From positions 1 through 54,956 of the forward strand of contig WSXY01000012.1 of assembly GCA_009773565.1 (NCBI GenBank): a DNA stretch of 54,956 nt. The letters run 5' to 3'. Below are positions 1 through 8,938 of the stretch, piece by piece. Every line of letters starts with the position of its first letter. The stretch's first letter is position 1. Under the pieces are notes generated by a model. That model did no database searches. It was not told the origin of the DNA and saw nothing but the letters and a program-made list of their open reading frames with translations. The DNA is from Actinomycetota bacterium. Lineage in GTDB: Bacteria > Actinomycetota > Coriobacteriia > Anaerosomatales > Anaerosomataceae. The position numbers and the translations under genes are program-made.

Positions 1-175
1 CTTCTCCGGTGCCATGACGCTCGTGGGCGGACCGATGAACATGCGGATCATCCACTACTTCATGATGTGGGTCTTCATCCTGTTCACGATGGTTCACGCG
101 TACCTGGCGAACATCTACAACCTCAATCCCTCGAAGATCATCTTCTTGTGGAAAGAGACCGAGGCCAAGCACTAG
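1..175 (+). CDS. [NiFe]-hydrogenase b-type cytochrome subunit, C-terminal end (partial)
   Basis: The reading frame enters the window already open and gives 57 residues before a TAG at 173-175. It contains a hydrophobic helix with a histidine at its start (IIHYFMMWVFILFTMVH) and a second histidine at its end, a pattern expected of haem b ligands in a membrane cytochrome. It closes with a short charged cytoplasmic tail (WKETEAKH). The hydrogenase maturation protease gene 111 bp downstream supports the HyaC/HupC-type reading: the subunit that anchors an uptake [NiFe] hydrogenase in the membrane and passes electrons to quinone. Only the C-terminus is visible, so another b-type cytochrome (for example a formate dehydrogenase gamma subunit) cannot be excluded. 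Confidence 0.6.
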   Translation, partial: FSGAMTLVGGPMNMRIIHYFMMWVFILFTMVHAYLANIYNLNPSKIIFLWKETEAKH

Positions 176-187
176 TAGTGATTGGTT

Positions 188-208
188 CCGTCTGAATCAC
201 TCAGACGG
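188..208 (+). terminator. Hairpin after the hydrogenase cytochrome gene
   Basis: An 8-bp perfect inverted repeat (CCGTCTGA / TCAGACGG) with a 5-nt loop begins 13 nt after the cytochrome stop codon. Only TT follows it, so it may be an RNA-stabilising hairpin rather than a full intrinsic terminator. Confidence 0.45.
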
Positions 209-223
209 TTAGTGTTGACCGAG

Positions 224-260
224 ACCGGGCCTTGGAGCCATGCTTCAGGGCCCGGTCCTT
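224..260 (+). terminator. Long hairpin upstream of hupD-like gene
   Basis: A stem closed by ACCGGGCC/GGCCCGGT continues through further pairs (with G-T wobbles) to a 3-nt CAT loop and is followed by TCCTT. It lies between the cytochrome gene and the maturation protease gene. Together with the preceding hairpin it probably lowers read-through or protects the upstream mRNA. Confidence 0.5.
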
Positions 261-286
261 ATATGTAGTCGGCGAAAGGAACGCGT

Positions 287-874
287 GTGTCAGGTGAGCG
301 TCTAGTACTCGTCATCGGTGTCGGCAACGTCCTCATGCGCGATGAGGGCATCGGTCCGCGCGTTGCCGCTGAGCTGAGCGAGCGCTACATATTCCCTGAC
401 GACGTGGAGGTCATGGACGCCGGCACCATGGGACTTGGCATGCTGCACCTGTTCCGAGGTCTGGAATACCTGCTCATCGTGGACGCCATCGACGGAACCG
501 GCCATCCGGCGGGCACCGTCGTGCAGATCAGTCCCGAGGACTTCGCGCCCAACCAGGTCATGCACTCGCTTCACGACATCAGGCTCGTCGACGTGCTCAA
601 CGCCGCACAGCTCATCGATGCCGAACCGAAGCTGACGGACTGCGTCGGCGTCCAGATCGAAGACATCGCGCCGGAGTCGTTCAGCATCGGGCTGACTCAA
701 TCGGTCGAAGGAGCCGTCTCGCGTGCCACGGCGGCGGCGCTCATCTTGCTTGAGGAGAACGGCGTAGAAGCGACTCCGTTGCCGTCTGAGGATGCAGATG
801 ACCGACTCTTCCTCGACGCGGTACGTGGAGCGTGCGAGGAGATGCGCGAGAAGCGGCGCGGCGACAAGCGCTAG
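287..874 (+). CDS. hupD: [NiFe]-hydrogenase maturation protease
   Basis: This is a HyaD/HupD-type endopeptidase, which clips the C-terminal peptide of the large hydrogenase subunit after nickel insertion. The family signature GVGNVLMRDEGIG lies near the N-terminus, and its glutamate corresponds to the first nickel-sensing ligand. The aspartate in VMDAGTMG and the histidine in MHSLHDIRL fit the second and third ligands. The 195-residue length is slightly above the usual 150-180 because of an acidic C-terminal tail. The start is GTG at 287, with AAAGGA about 7 nt upstream. The hydrogenase cytochrome gene before it fixes the substrate context. The stop overlaps the stop of the convergent kinase gene on a shared CTAG. 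Confidence 0.9.
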   Translation: MSGERLVLVIGVGNVLMRDEGIGPRVAAELSERYIFPDDVEVMDAGTMGLGMLHLFRGLEYLLIVDAIDGTGHPAGTVVQISPEDFAPNQVMHSLHDIRLVDVLNAAQLIDAEPKLTDCVGVQIEDIAPESFSIGLTQSVEGAVSRATAAALILLEENGVEATPLPSEDADDRLFLDAVRGACEEMREKRRGDKR

Positions 875-1998
875 ACCGTCGTGATGCTCTCCGCGCACAT
901 CGGCAGCGAGAAGCCGATGATGCTTCCAACGCCTTCTGTGCTCGCTGCGAAGACAGCGCCGCCCTGGTCCTCGATGACGTGCTTGGAGATCGCGAGCCCG
1001 AGTCCCGTCCCGCCGGTACTGGTCGCCCGCGCGGTGTCGGCGCGGTAGAACCTCTCGAAGATGTGCGGCAGATCGGCAGCTGCTATTCCCTCGCCGGTGT
1101 CTTCAACCGCAACGCGGATCCAGCACTCGATTCGCTCCACGCGGACCGTGATCGATCCTTCCTGCGTGTGACGTGCGGCATTCCCGAGCAAGTTCCGGAG
1201 CACTTGCGCGATGCGGAATGCATCGGCCTCGACGAGGAGCGAACCCCCGTCGCAGGCGACGTCCATCGAAACGCCCCCGCCCGTCATGAGCGAACCGCGC
1301 TCGACCTCGCGCCGCGCAAGCTCGCACATATCGAACTGCTCGCGGTTGTAGCGCACACCGCCGGACTCGGCAGTGGAGAGCTCCTGCAGGTCTTCGATGA
1401 CCCGCGAGAGATGCGCAAGATCCTCAACGATCGAGGCGATCCTGTGCTCATCCATCGGTAGGATTCCCTCGGCCACGGCCTCGGCCTGCGCGCGAAGCGC
1501 CGCGACGGGATTGCGCAACTCGTGCGCAACATCACTCACCATCCTGCGGCGGAGGTCCTCACCCGCCTGAAGCGAACTCGCCATCTCGTTGAATGCGTCC
1601 GCAAGGTCCTCGACCTCACCAGGTCCGGCCACCTCCACGCGGTGCTCGAGGTTCCCGGCCGCTACCGCCTTCGCGCCTGCGGTGAGTCGACCGAGCGGAC
1701 GGGTGAGATAGCGCGCGAGAAACAACGCAGCGACAGCTGCAAAGCCCACCGCAACGATTGCCGAGAGGACGATTCCGCGATCGACACCACTCATGAAGGT
1801 CTGCTCGGCGACACCGATGAACACCCGACCCATACCGTGCCCCTGAACTGCACCCATGTGAGTGGGCGCCGCGACGAGATACGCTTCAAAGGCGGACGAG
1901 AGCGCCGCGCGGGCGATGATCCCCGTGGCAAAGATAGACGTCAGAGAGACGACGAGAATCGAGAGGAAGACCTGCCATATGAGACGGCTGCGTCGCAT
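871..1998 (-). CDS. Membrane sensor histidine kinase (HAMP, HisKA, HATPase)
   Basis: A 375-residue kinase with an N-terminal membrane helix, a short extracytoplasmic loop, a second helix (residues about 75-97) and a HAMP linker (RYLTRPLGRLTAGAKAVAAG). The phosphorylated histidine sits in SDVAHELRNPVAAL. ATP-binding motifs follow: an N-box (RNLLGNAARH), a G1 box (VEDTGEGIA), an F-box and a G2 box (GGTGLGLAI). Its ATG overlaps the TGA of the upstream response-regulator gene (TGATG), so the two are translationally coupled. The ligand cannot be read from the short sensor loop. It is convergent with the hydrogenase protease gene with no terminator between them. Confidence 0.93.
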   Translation of the reverse strand: MRRSRLIWQVFLSILVVSLTSIFATGIIARAALSSAFEAYLVAAPTHMGAVQGHGMGRVFIGVAEQTFMSGVDRGIVLSAIVAVGFAAVAALFLARYLTRPLGRLTAGAKAVAAGNLEHRVEVAGPGEVEDLADAFNEMASSLQAGEDLRRRMVSDVAHELRNPVAALRAQAEAVAEGILPMDEHRIASIVEDLAHLSRVIEDLQELSTAESGGVRYNREQFDMCELARREVERGSLMTGGGVSMDVACDGGSLLVEADAFRIAQVLRNLLGNAARHTQEGSITVRVERIECWIRVAVEDTGEGIAAADLPHIFERFYRADTARATSTGGTGLGLAISKHVIEDQGGAVFAASTEGVGSIIGFSLPMCAESITTV

Positions 1999-2687
1999 CA
2001 GTCAGTCCCGACCCTGTACCCGACGCCGAACACGGTTCCGACAAAGCGCGGCTCCCTGGGGTCGTCGCCCAGCTTCTTGCGAAGGTTCTTGACGTGCGCG
2101 TCGATCGTGCGCTCATAGCCTTCGAACGCATCACCGGACACGGCCTCAAGTAGCTGAAGTCGCGTGTAGACGCGCCCAGGATGCGCCGCCATGGTCGTGA
2201 GAATCTCAAACTCTGTTCTCGTCAGGTCGACAGCCACGCCATCGACGGTCACCGACCGTCGTTCGTTATCCACGACGAGCGCGCCCAGATCGTAGACACC
2301 TGAGATGCCTTCGTTGTGACCACCATCGACGCGCCTCAGGACCGCCTTTACCCGTGCAACAACCTCGCGCGGACTGAACGGCTTTGACACGTAGTCGTCC
2401 GCACCGATCTCCAGCCCGATGAGTCGGTCGATCTCCTCGGTCTTGGCGGTGACAAGAATGACCGGCAGATCGTAATCACGCTGGAAGCGCTTGGTCAGCT
2501 CGATACCGTCAATGCCCGGCAACATGATGTCGAGCAGCGCAAGATCAGGACGCCGCTCCGCCACAGAAACCACCGCTGCAGGCCCATCGGCTGCGGTTCG
2601 TACCTCAAAGCCCTCTGTGACCAGGTACGCCGAGAGAACCTCGACGATCTTCGCGTTGTCATCAACGACAAGTATTGTGCGCTTCAC
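1998..2687 (-). CDS. OmpR/PhoB-family response regulator
   Basis: A 229-residue two-domain regulator. The receiver domain has the acidic pair VDDN, the phosphorylation aspartate in LLDIMLPGIDG, the T/S in LVTAK and the lysine in VSKPFSPREV. The C-terminal winged helix carries VDLTRTEFEIL and the recognition helix region TIDAHVKNLRKKLG typical of the OmpR class. It is cotranscribed with the overlapping kinase gene that follows. Direct repeats with 11-bp spacing upstream (2737-2755) look like its own binding site and suggest autoregulation. Its wider targets cannot be deduced from this window. Confidence 0.94.
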   Translation of the reverse strand: MKRTILVVDDNAKIVEVLSAYLVTEGFEVRTAADGPAAVVSVAERRPDLALLDIMLPGIDGIELTKRFQRDYDLPVILVTAKTEEIDRLIGLEIGADDYVSKPFSPREVVARVKAVLRRVDGGHNEGISGVYDLGALVVDNERRSVTVDGVAVDLTRTEFEILTTMAAHPGRVYTRLQLLEAVSGDAFEGYERTIDAHVKNLRKKLGDDPREPRFVGTVFGVGYRVGTD

Positions 2688-2736
2688 TCTTCCACCATCT
2701 TTCCCGCTATCGGCTCCACTTCATGATGCCCTCTAC

Positions 2737-2755
2737 GTGTGAAGCGCGTGTGAAG
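2737..2755 (-). promoter_or_regulatory. Tandem direct repeat, likely response-regulator box
   Basis: GTGTGAAG occurs twice, at 2737-2744 and 2748-2755, exactly 11 bp apart. Read on the minus strand this is CTTCACAC-GCG-CTTCACAC, about 50 bp upstream of the regulator start. Head-to-tail repeats one helical turn apart are the usual target of OmpR/PhoB-type dimers. The assignment to this regulator is inference. Confidence 0.5.
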
Positions 2756-2776
2756 TGGCTGCGCAATGTGTGTGCA

Positions 2777-4690
2777 CTAGAGAAGTGCCCGACGGACCGC
2801 GTCCGCAATGCCCGGCGCATCCAGTCCAGCGGCTGCATACAGCTCTTTCGCCGCGCCCGATGACCGGTAGGAGTCGACGCCATGCGCGATGACCCGTACG
2901 GCACTGCCCCGCGACGCGACCCATTGAGCAGTCGATGCGAACAGGCCGGTACGCGGCGCGTGGTCCTCCACGCACACGACGACGGGCGTCGCTGCCGCAC
3001 GGTCCATCGCGCTGTCATCAAGATCGAGCGGGCATGCGACCACTCCCACACCGATGCGCAGTCCCTCCGTCGCGAGCATGTCTGCCGCCTCTACCGCAGC
3101 TCCCGCCGGTGTGCCCATCACGAGTATCGTGCCGTCGGTTCCCTCGCGAGCCCACGTGATCGATCCATAACGGAAGGCGTAGTCACCGCCAAAGAGCGAT
3201 TCACCTTCGGGCGTGAGCAGCACGGGCAACTTGGAGCGTCCCATAGCGATGGCGACGTTTCCTGACATGGCGGCAGCCGCGCGTACTGCGCGATCCGTCT
3301 GGTTCGGATCGGCCGGAACGATGACCTTCCAACCGAAGAAACTCCTGAAAGCACCAACGTAATCGAGGCACTGATGCGTCTTGCCGTCCTCGCCTACATC
3401 GAGACCACAGTGGGTGACAACGACCTTCAGGTTCGCCTGGTTGATGTCGTTCAGGCGCTGTTGGTTGTAGACCTCATCAACGCCAAAGACGCCGAAGTCT
3501 GACCAGAAGGTGAGCACATCGCAGGCGGAGAGCGCTCCCCCGACGGTGGCAGCGTTATGCTCGCCCACTCCGCACTGCACAAATCCTGCCGGCCTCGTCG
3601 CAGCGAATGCATCGGTCTTCACAGAGACGGCAAGATCGCAGTCCAGAACCGCCATCGGAGTATCCGGGTTCTCGTTTGCGAGATCGGCAAGCGCGCTTCC
3701 CCAGGCCGACCGACAATCGGTGTCCTTCTCGCGGGTGTACATGCGCGGACGCGTGGGCGCGAGCACGATTCCGGGCGTGTCTATAAGCAGGTGCCGGGTC
3801 ATTGCAGGCTGCGCGCGCAGTGAACGGAGCCGCTCGAGATCGGGTTCGCACGCAAGCTCAGCCATCGCGCGTGTGTATTCCTCGTCCGTGAGGCCACGGC
3901 CGTGATACTCGGCCTTCCCTTCCATGAAAGAGACACCCTTACCGATGATCGTCCGTGCGATGACCGCGGTGGGTGCAGATGTCTCCGCGACGGCGTCTGC
4001 AATGGCTCTGTAGAGCGCCGAGACGTCGTGTCCGTCGACTTCGATCACATTCCAGCCATCGGCCCGGTAATCAGCCGCGACATCGACCGGCATCACATCA
4101 GCCGTCCGACCCGAGATCTGAATCCCGTTCAGGTCAACAACGACCGTGAGGTTCGTCAGCCCTTGCCTGACCGCAAGCCTGCGGGCCTCGGCAACCTGTC
4201 CTTTGTGCTGCTCTCCGTCACTCATCACGACAAACGTGTGCCACCCCGTTCCCGAGAATCGGGCGCCGAGAGCGAAGCCCGCTCCCGCAGATAGCCCCTG
4301 TCCGAGATTCCCCGTGCTCCACTCAACACCGGGCACCTCGCGCTCGACGTGTCCCTCGAACGGACTCCCGGCCTGCCGGAAGTGCGCCACCGCATCGTCA
4401 ACGGGGAAGAAGCCCGCATCAGCGAGCGACACATAGACACCCGGCGATGTATGGCCGTGGCTCACGACGATTCGATCGCGCCCGGGCATCCGTGGGCGTG
4501 TGGGATCAACATTCGCGAAATGCCACAGGAGCAGATAGATCTCGAGCGATGAGAACGACCCGCCAGGATGTCCCGACGCCGCGAGCGACGTCATGCTCAG
4601 AATCGCCCCGCGCGCACGCCGGGCTCTGTCCTGCAATTCCAGGACCGTCGCGGCATCAAGACCTGAAGGTATAAACCCACGCTTGAACAT
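2777..4690 (-). CDS. tkt: Transketolase (full length)
   Basis: A thiamine-diphosphate enzyme of the non-oxidative pentose phosphate pathway, which moves two-carbon units between sugar phosphates. The N-terminal half has GHPGGSFSSLEI, the ThDP/Mg2+ region MSDGEQHKGQ...VVDLNGIQ, and TIIGKGVSFMEG. The middle pyrimidine domain has the catalytic glutamate context CGVGEHNAA and SDFGVFGVDEVYNQQ. A C-terminal transketolase domain follows. The chosen ATG at 4690 has a GGGGAGGG Shine-Dalgarno sequence directly upstream and gives 637 residues; a longer in-frame start at 4750 lacks one. It is a single polypeptide, not the split form. The usual GDG of the ThDP motif reads SDG here, a minor deviation. Confidence 0.92.
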   Translation of the reverse strand: MFKRGFIPSGLDAATVLELQDRARRARGAILSMTSLAASGHPGGSFSSLEIYLLLWHFANVDPTRPRMPGRDRIVVSHGHTSPGVYVSLADAGFFPVDDAVAHFRQAGSPFEGHVEREVPGVEWSTGNLGQGLSAGAGFALGARFSGTGWHTFVVMSDGEQHKGQVAEARRLAVRQGLTNLTVVVDLNGIQISGRTADVMPVDVAADYRADGWNVIEVDGHDVSALYRAIADAVAETSAPTAVIARTIIGKGVSFMEGKAEYHGRGLTDEEYTRAMAELACEPDLERLRSLRAQPAMTRHLLIDTPGIVLAPTRPRMYTREKDTDCRSAWGSALADLANENPDTPMAVLDCDLAVSVKTDAFAATRPAGFVQCGVGEHNAATVGGALSACDVLTFWSDFGVFGVDEVYNQQRLNDINQANLKVVVTHCGLDVGEDGKTHQCLDYVGAFRSFFGWKVIVPADPNQTDRAVRAAAAMSGNVAIAMGRSKLPVLLTPEGESLFGGDYAFRYGSITWAREGTDGTILVMGTPAGAAVEAADMLATEGLRIGVGVVACPLDLDDSAMDRAAATPVVVCVEDHAPRTGLFASTAQWVASRGSAVRVIAHGVDSYRSSGAAKELYAAAGLDAPGIADAVRRALL

Positions 4691-4776
4691 CGAATCCCTC
4701 CCCGACAACGCCCTCAGCGAGTCGCACCACGAATCGCTACACTTGAGCATACCCGAACCAGGACAAGGAGCGGCCT

Positions 4777-5589
4777 GTGGAGCGCATACTCGACGCGGCG
4801 GTCGCCGCAGCAGAAGCCGGTGGAGACGTCCTTCGCGAACGACGCGGTCAACTCGGCAACGTCCGGGTCAAGTCGAGCTCCTTCGACCTTGTCACTGAGG
4901 TCGATATCGCGTCGGGCGTTGCCGTCGTGCGCGCGATCGCCGAGCGTCTCGAAGGTGCTCGATTCGTCGTCGAGGAGCCCGAAGTCTACGCGCTCGCGGG
5001 CGTGACTGCGGGTGACCTCAGGGATGACGAGGTCTGGGTCATCGACCCGCTCGACGGCACGACCTCCTACGTCCACGGATATCCCTGCTACTCCGTCAGC
5101 GTCGCGCTGCTCAAGGGCGGCGAACCCGCGGTCGGCGCGGTTCACAATGCTGCGGCGCGGGAGACATCATGGGCGACCGTCGGCGGAGGCGCGTGGCGAG
5201 ACGGTGTACGACTTGCCTGCTCTGACGCCGTCGAATTCCGCGACTCTCTCATGATCACCGGCTTTCCGTACGACCGCACCACGACGCTCGACAAGCAGCT
5301 TTCAGTCTTCACTGAGCTCATCAGATCCGTCCACGATGTCCGTCGAGACGGCTCCGCCGCGATCGACTGCTGCCACGTGGCCGCCGGTAGTGCAGACGCG
5401 TTCTGGGAGTTTGGCCTGATGCCGTGGGATACAGCCGCCGGTGTCGTCATTCTGCGCGAGGCCGGAGCCATCATCACCGACCTTCACGGAGAGCCGTGGT
5501 CGATCGACACGCGAGACGTCTGCGCCGCGAATCCGACCCTGCACGCATCGCTCCTCGGCACGATTCGCGCGATTCTCGAGGCAAGATAG
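4777..5589 (+). CDS. Inositol monophosphatase family protein (SuhB/HisN-like)
   Basis: A 270-residue Mg2+-dependent phosphatase. The metal-binding signatures are present: the glutamate in FVVEEPEV, WVIDPLDGTTSYVHG (DPxDGT) and PWDTAAGVVILREAGA (WDxAAG). The family includes inositol-1-phosphatase, histidinol phosphatase and fructose-1,6-bisphosphatase activities, and sequence alone does not separate these. The GTG start has AAGGAG about 7 nt upstream. It is transcribed divergently from transketolase, whose start is 86 bp away; a carbohydrate-phosphate role would fit but is not shown. Confidence 0.87.
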   Translation: MERILDAAVAAAEAGGDVLRERRGQLGNVRVKSSSFDLVTEVDIASGVAVVRAIAERLEGARFVVEEPEVYALAGVTAGDLRDDEVWVIDPLDGTTSYVHGYPCYSVSVALLKGGEPAVGAVHNAAARETSWATVGGGAWRDGVRLACSDAVEFRDSLMITGFPYDRTTTLDKQLSVFTELIRSVHDVRRDGSAAIDCCHVAAGSADAFWEFGLMPWDTAAGVVILREAGAIITDLHGEPWSIDTRDVCAANPTLHASLLGTIRAILEAR

Positions 5590-5591
5590 CA

Positions 5592-5623
5592 GTAGGGCCC
5601 TGACGCGTTCGCCAGGGCCCTAC
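5592..5623. terminator. Strong bidirectional hairpin between IMPase and acs
   Basis: An 11-bp perfect stem (GTAGGGCCCTG / CAGGGCCCTAC) with a 10-nt loop sits between the convergent stop codons at 5589 and 5644. It can serve both genes. Confidence 0.75.
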
Positions 5624-5643
5624 GGTCAATACATGAGAGCACT

Positions 5644-7632
5644 CTAGATCTCGGGAGCGTTCTCGAGAATCTTCTGGACGATGCTCGGATCGGCCAGCGT
5701 CGAGATGTCGCCGAAGGCTTCCATGTCGCGCTCACCCGCAGCGATCTTGCGGAGGATGCGCCGCATGATCTTGCCCGAACGCGTCTTCGGCAGTTCCGGC
5801 ACGAAGTGCAGGTAGTCAGGCTTCGCGATCGGCCCGATCTCCTCGCGAACGTGACCGGTCAGGATCTTGTTGAGCTGCGCGCTCGGCTCGTTGCCCTGAC
5901 GCAGGATGACGTAGGCGTAGATGCCCTCACCCTTGATGTCGTGCGGGTAGCCGACAACCGCGGCCTCAGCGACAGCAGGATGGCTCACAAGCGCGCTCTC
6001 GACCTCGGCAGTGCCCATCCGGTGTCCGGAGACATTGATGACATCATCCACGCGGCCGAGGAGCCAGTAGTAGCCGTCCTCGTCCTTGCGAGCGCCATCT
6101 CCGGTGAAGTACTTGCCGGGGAACGCCTTGAAGTAGACCTCTTTGATGAGCTTGTTCTCGGGATCGCCCCAGGTTCCACGGAGCATACCCGGCCACGGCT
6201 TCGTGATGCAGAGCCGTCCGCCACTGCCGACCGGCGTCTCGCTGCCGTCCTCGTTCACGATCTGGGGAACGATGCCGAAGAACGGCCTGGTTGCTGAGCC
6301 CGGCTTCATGGGCGTCGCGCCCGGGAGGTTGGTGATCATGTGACCGCCGGTCTCGGTCTGCCAGTACGTGTCGACGATCGGAATCCGCTCGCCACCGATG
6401 TACTTGTGGTACCACATCCACGCTTCGGGATTGATCGGCTCGCCGACAGTACCCAGAACGCGAAGGGTGGAAAGGTCGTACTTTGCGGGCCACTCCTCGC
6501 CGGACTTCATGAGCGCGCGGATAGCCGTGGGAGCCGTGTAGAACTGGTTGACGCCGTGCTTCTCGATGATCTCCCAGAAGCGACCCGGATCCGGATACGT
6601 GGGGATACCCTCGAACATGAGCGACGTCGCGCCAACAGCGAGCGGACCATAGACGATGTAGCTGTGCCCGGTGACCCAGCCGATGTCGGCGGTGCACCAG
6701 TAGACGTCCTCATCGTGGTAGTCGAACGTGTAGCGGAAGGTCGTCGCCGCGTAGAGCAAATAGCCAGCGGTCGTGTGAAGAACGCCCTTCGGCTTGCCCG
6801 TCGAACCGGACGTGTAGAGGATGAAGAGCGGATCCTCGGCATCCATCCATTCGATGTCGCAGTGACGGCCGATGTCCGCAGCGCGAACCTCTTCGTGGTA
6901 CCAGAAGTCGCGACCCGGTTCCATGTCGACCCGGGTGCGAGCACGGGAAACGACGATGACCGACTCGATGGACGGACACTCGTAGAGCGCGTTATCGGCC
7001 TCGGCCTTGAGCGGAACGACACGGCCGCCGCGGATGCCTTCGTCTGCCGTGATGAGCATCTTGGCGCCGCAGTCCTGAATCCGGTCACGGAGTGCAGACG
7101 ATGAGAAGCCACCGAATACGATCGAGTGGATCGCGCCGATGCGAGCGCACGCGAGCATCGCGATGACGAGCTCGGGGATCATCGGCATGTAGATGGCCAC
7201 GCGATCGCCCTTGCGGATACCGTGCTTCTTGAGGACGTTCGCGAACTTGCACACCTTGTAGTAGAGCGACTGGTACGTGTACATCTTGGTGCGGCCTTCG
7301 TCTGACTCCCAGATGAGAGCGGCCTTGTTGCGACGCCAGCCCTCAAGGTGACGGTCGACGCAGTTGTACGCCACGTTGATCTTGCCACCCTTGAACCATT
7401 CGATCCGGGGCGTCTCGAACTCGTAGTCCAGGACCGTGTCCCACTTCTTGTGCCAGTGGAGCATCTCCTCGGCCATATCGGCCCAGAAAGCCTCGGGATC
7501 CTCAACGGATCGCGTGTAGAGCGCTTCGTACTCTTCCATTGACTGGATATGCGCGCGCTCGGAGACCCATGCGGCCGGGTTCACGACGCGGAGTTCTTGC
7601 GACAGCGATTCGATAAGTTTCTGATCGGTCAT
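5644..7632 (-). CDS. acs: Acetyl-coenzyme A synthetase (AMP-forming)
   Basis: Activates acetate to acetyl-CoA through acetyl-AMP. The 662-residue length is normal for the family. The A3 phosphate-binding loop is [12 protein letters not shown], the A5 motif [11 protein letters not shown], the hinge/A8 region [19 protein letters not shown] and the A10 catalytic lysine [12 protein letters not shown]. That lysine is the residue acetylated by Pat-type regulators in known Acs enzymes. The ATG at 7632 has GGGAGG upstream; an in-frame ATG at 7698 has no ribosome binding site. A long, structured 463-bp region lies upstream, so transcriptional control is likely. Confidence 0.95.
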   Translation of the reverse strand: MTDQKLIESLSQELRVVNPAAWVSERAHIQSMEEYEALYTRSVEDPEAFWADMAEEMLHWHKKWDTVLDYEFETPRIEWFKGGKINVAYNCVDRHLEGWRRNKAALIWESDEGRTKMYTYQSLYYKVCKFANVLKKHGIRKGDRVAIYMPMIPELVIAMLACARIGAIHSIVFGGFSSSALRDRIQDCGAKMLITADEGIRGGRVVPLKAEADNALYECPSIESVIVVSRARTRVDMEPGRDFWYHEEVRAADIGRHCDIEWMDAEDPLFILYTSGSTGKPKGVLHTTAGYLLYAATTFRYTFDYHDEDVYWCTADIGWVTGHSYIVYGPLAVGATSLMFEGIPTYPDPGRFWEIIEKHGVNQFYTAPTAIRALMKSGEEWPAKYDLSTLRVLGTVGEPINPEAWMWYHKYIGGERIPIVDTYWQTETGGHMITNLPGATPMKPGSATRPFFGIVPQIVNEDGSETPVGSGGRLCITKPWPGMLRGTWGDPENKLIKEVYFKAFPGKYFTGDGARKDEDGYYWLLGRVDDVINVSGHRMGTAEVESALVSHPAVAEAAVVGYPHDIKGEGIYAYVILRQGNEPSAQLNKILTGHVREEIGPIAKPDYLHFVPELPKTRSGKIMRRILRKIAAGERDMEAFGDISTLADPSIVQKILENAPEI

Positions 7633-7852
7633 GCAACGCCTCCCTCGGTTCGATAGGACACGGACCGTGCAGTACACAAGAAACGATCCGTCGTTCATCT
7701 GGTTCAGCCGGGGCAGAACCGCCTCGCACTATGGTAGCGGCTCTACCAGGGCAAATCCCAGGCACAGTCGGCTGTGCGGTTGTGATTCATCGGTCAGCGG
7801 CATCAGGCCACTTTTGCGTGCAGGAATCGTGTCTCATGCGTCGAAAATCCCA

Positions 7853-7868
7853 TGTAACAAGTGTTGCA
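7853..7868. promoter_or_regulatory. Inverted repeat, possible operator upstream of acs
   Basis: TGTAACA-AG-TGTTGCA has 7-bp arms that pair with one mismatch and a 2-bp centre. It lies about 220 bp upstream of the acs start. The size and symmetry fit a dimeric repressor or activator, but the cognate protein is unknown. Confidence 0.3.
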
Positions 7869-8046
7869 ATGTACCTGTGCGTGGAGTAGATTCCAGTTAG
7901 AACAGTTTCCCTTCCCTAGCAAGTCGGTCCATGTAGAGAATCTGCGGGACTGAAGAGTTGGCCCATCGATGACCGGCATCTCGATGACGTGACCGAAAGG
8001 TCATGAACGGCCACAAGAGACTCAGGGGTAATCTGGGAAGGAATGT

Positions 8047-8078
8047 GAGAGGCCCCGACCTGAAGGTCGGGGCCTCTC
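8047..8078 (-). terminator. Terminator after degV-family gene
   Basis: A 14-bp perfect GC-rich stem (arms GAGAGGCCCCGACC / GGTCGGGGCCTCTC) with a 4-nt loop lies 17 nt beyond the stop of the DegV-family gene. It closes the rnd-xseA-xseB-HIT-degV transcript. Confidence 0.75.
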
Positions 8079-8095
8079 CTCATAAACTGCCGTTC

Positions 8096-8938
8096 CTAGT
8101 CGAGCGGCAGAAGTGCAACTCCCCAACCGGTACCAGTGTGTGTCGCTATCACCGGACCGACCTTGACGATGTTGAGCTCCTCGATCGTGTAGCGCTCGCG
8201 AAGGCGCTCCTCGAGCCACGTCGCCTTGTCAGGTGAGAGCGCGTGCATGATGGCGAACCTCGCCCGACGGCAGCTTCCCATCTGCTGCTCGACCCACGAC
8301 AGGGTCTCATCCATTGCGGCCTTGGCTCCACGGACGCGCGCGACCGGCTCGAAGGATCCGACGTCGGCAACCGTGAAGAGAACCCGCAAGCTCAGCATCC
8401 CGCCGAGGAGTGCCGCGACTTTACCGATACGACCGCCCTTGGCGAGATTATCGACCTTGTCGAGACCGACGATCATCTTCACCTTGCGACGCGCGTCATC
8501 GAGAGCGCGGAGCACTTCCTGCACGCCGGCACCGGTCGCAGCTGTTCTGGCCGCCTCAATCACCTGCATACCCTCGCCCATCGAAAGATTGAGCGTGTCA
8601 AAGACGTGGACCCGCTCGCCGAACTGACGCGCAGCCTCACGTGCAGACTCAATCGTTCCCGAGAGGGCGGATGAGACATGAATCGAAACAACCGTTCGTG
8701 CTGTCTCGAGTTGCTTCTGGTACATCTCGACAAAGACTCCCACCGCAGGCTGCGAGGTCGTCGGAAGCTTCGCAGATGCATTCATCCGCTCGAAGAACTG
8801 CTCCTGGGAGAGCTCCCCGTCAAGGAACGACTCGTCGCCAAAGTTGACGACAAGCGGCACGATGGCAATGTCGTACGCCTTCGCCAGATCATTCGGTATG
8901 TCGGTTGTGCTATCAGTGACGATGCTGACTTCCTTCAC
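8096..8938 (-). CDS. DegV family fatty-acid-binding protein
   Basis: 280 residues with the DegV N-terminal signature IVTDSTTDIPNDLA, the loop LPTTSQPAVG and the helix-rich fatty-acid pocket typical of the family (Thr-Ser and Ser-Ala-Leu-Ser-Gly segments, SSALSGTIESAR). DegV/FakB proteins bind an acyl chain and present it to the fatty-acid kinase FakA. No fakA is in this window, so the physiological partner is not visible. The GTG start overlaps the stop of the HIT gene (GTGA), so translation is coupled. It is the last gene of a five-gene operon. Confidence 0.9.
   Translation of the reverse strand: MKEVSIVTDSTTDIPNDLAKAYDIAIVPLVVNFGDESFLDGELSQEQFFERMNASAKLPTTSQPAVGVFVEMYQKQLETARTVVSIHVSSALSGTIESAREAARQFGERVHVFDTLNLSMGEGMQVIEAARTAATGAGVQEVLRALDDARRKVKMIVGLDKVDNLAKGGRIGKVAALLGGMLSLRVLFTVADVGSFEPVARVRGAKAAMDETLSWVEQQMGSCRRARFAIMHALSPDKATWLEERLRERYTIEELNIVKVGPVIATHTGTGWGVALLPLD

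Larger units (their letters stand above)
7633..8095. other. Gene-free region upstream of acs
   Basis: No convincing reading frame is present. The region holds the degV terminator (8047-8078), a near-perfect inverted repeat (7853-7868) and two short hairpins toward acs (7733-7747, GGTAG/CTACC; 7762-7777, GCACAG/CTGTGC). Two further hairpins are at about 7966-7999, the second a TGACC-GAAA-GGTCA stem-loop with a GNRA tetraloop. It could be a long regulated 5' region of acs or could encode a small RNA. No riboswitch consensus was recognised. Confidence 0.6.

Noticed and set aside
6340-7104. 254-codon open frame antisense to acs
   Set aside because: It mirrors a highly conserved enzyme gene, has no family resemblance and its composition is explained by the opposite strand.
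7820-7860. Sigma-54-like GG-N10-GC upstream of acs
   Set aside because: Spacing is right for one alignment, but both the -24 and -12 boxes deviate at several positions.
7900-8050. Possible riboswitch in the acs upstream region
   Set aside because: No match to consensus cores I know (c-di-GMP, SAM, TPP, glycine, cobalamin, c-di-AMP).
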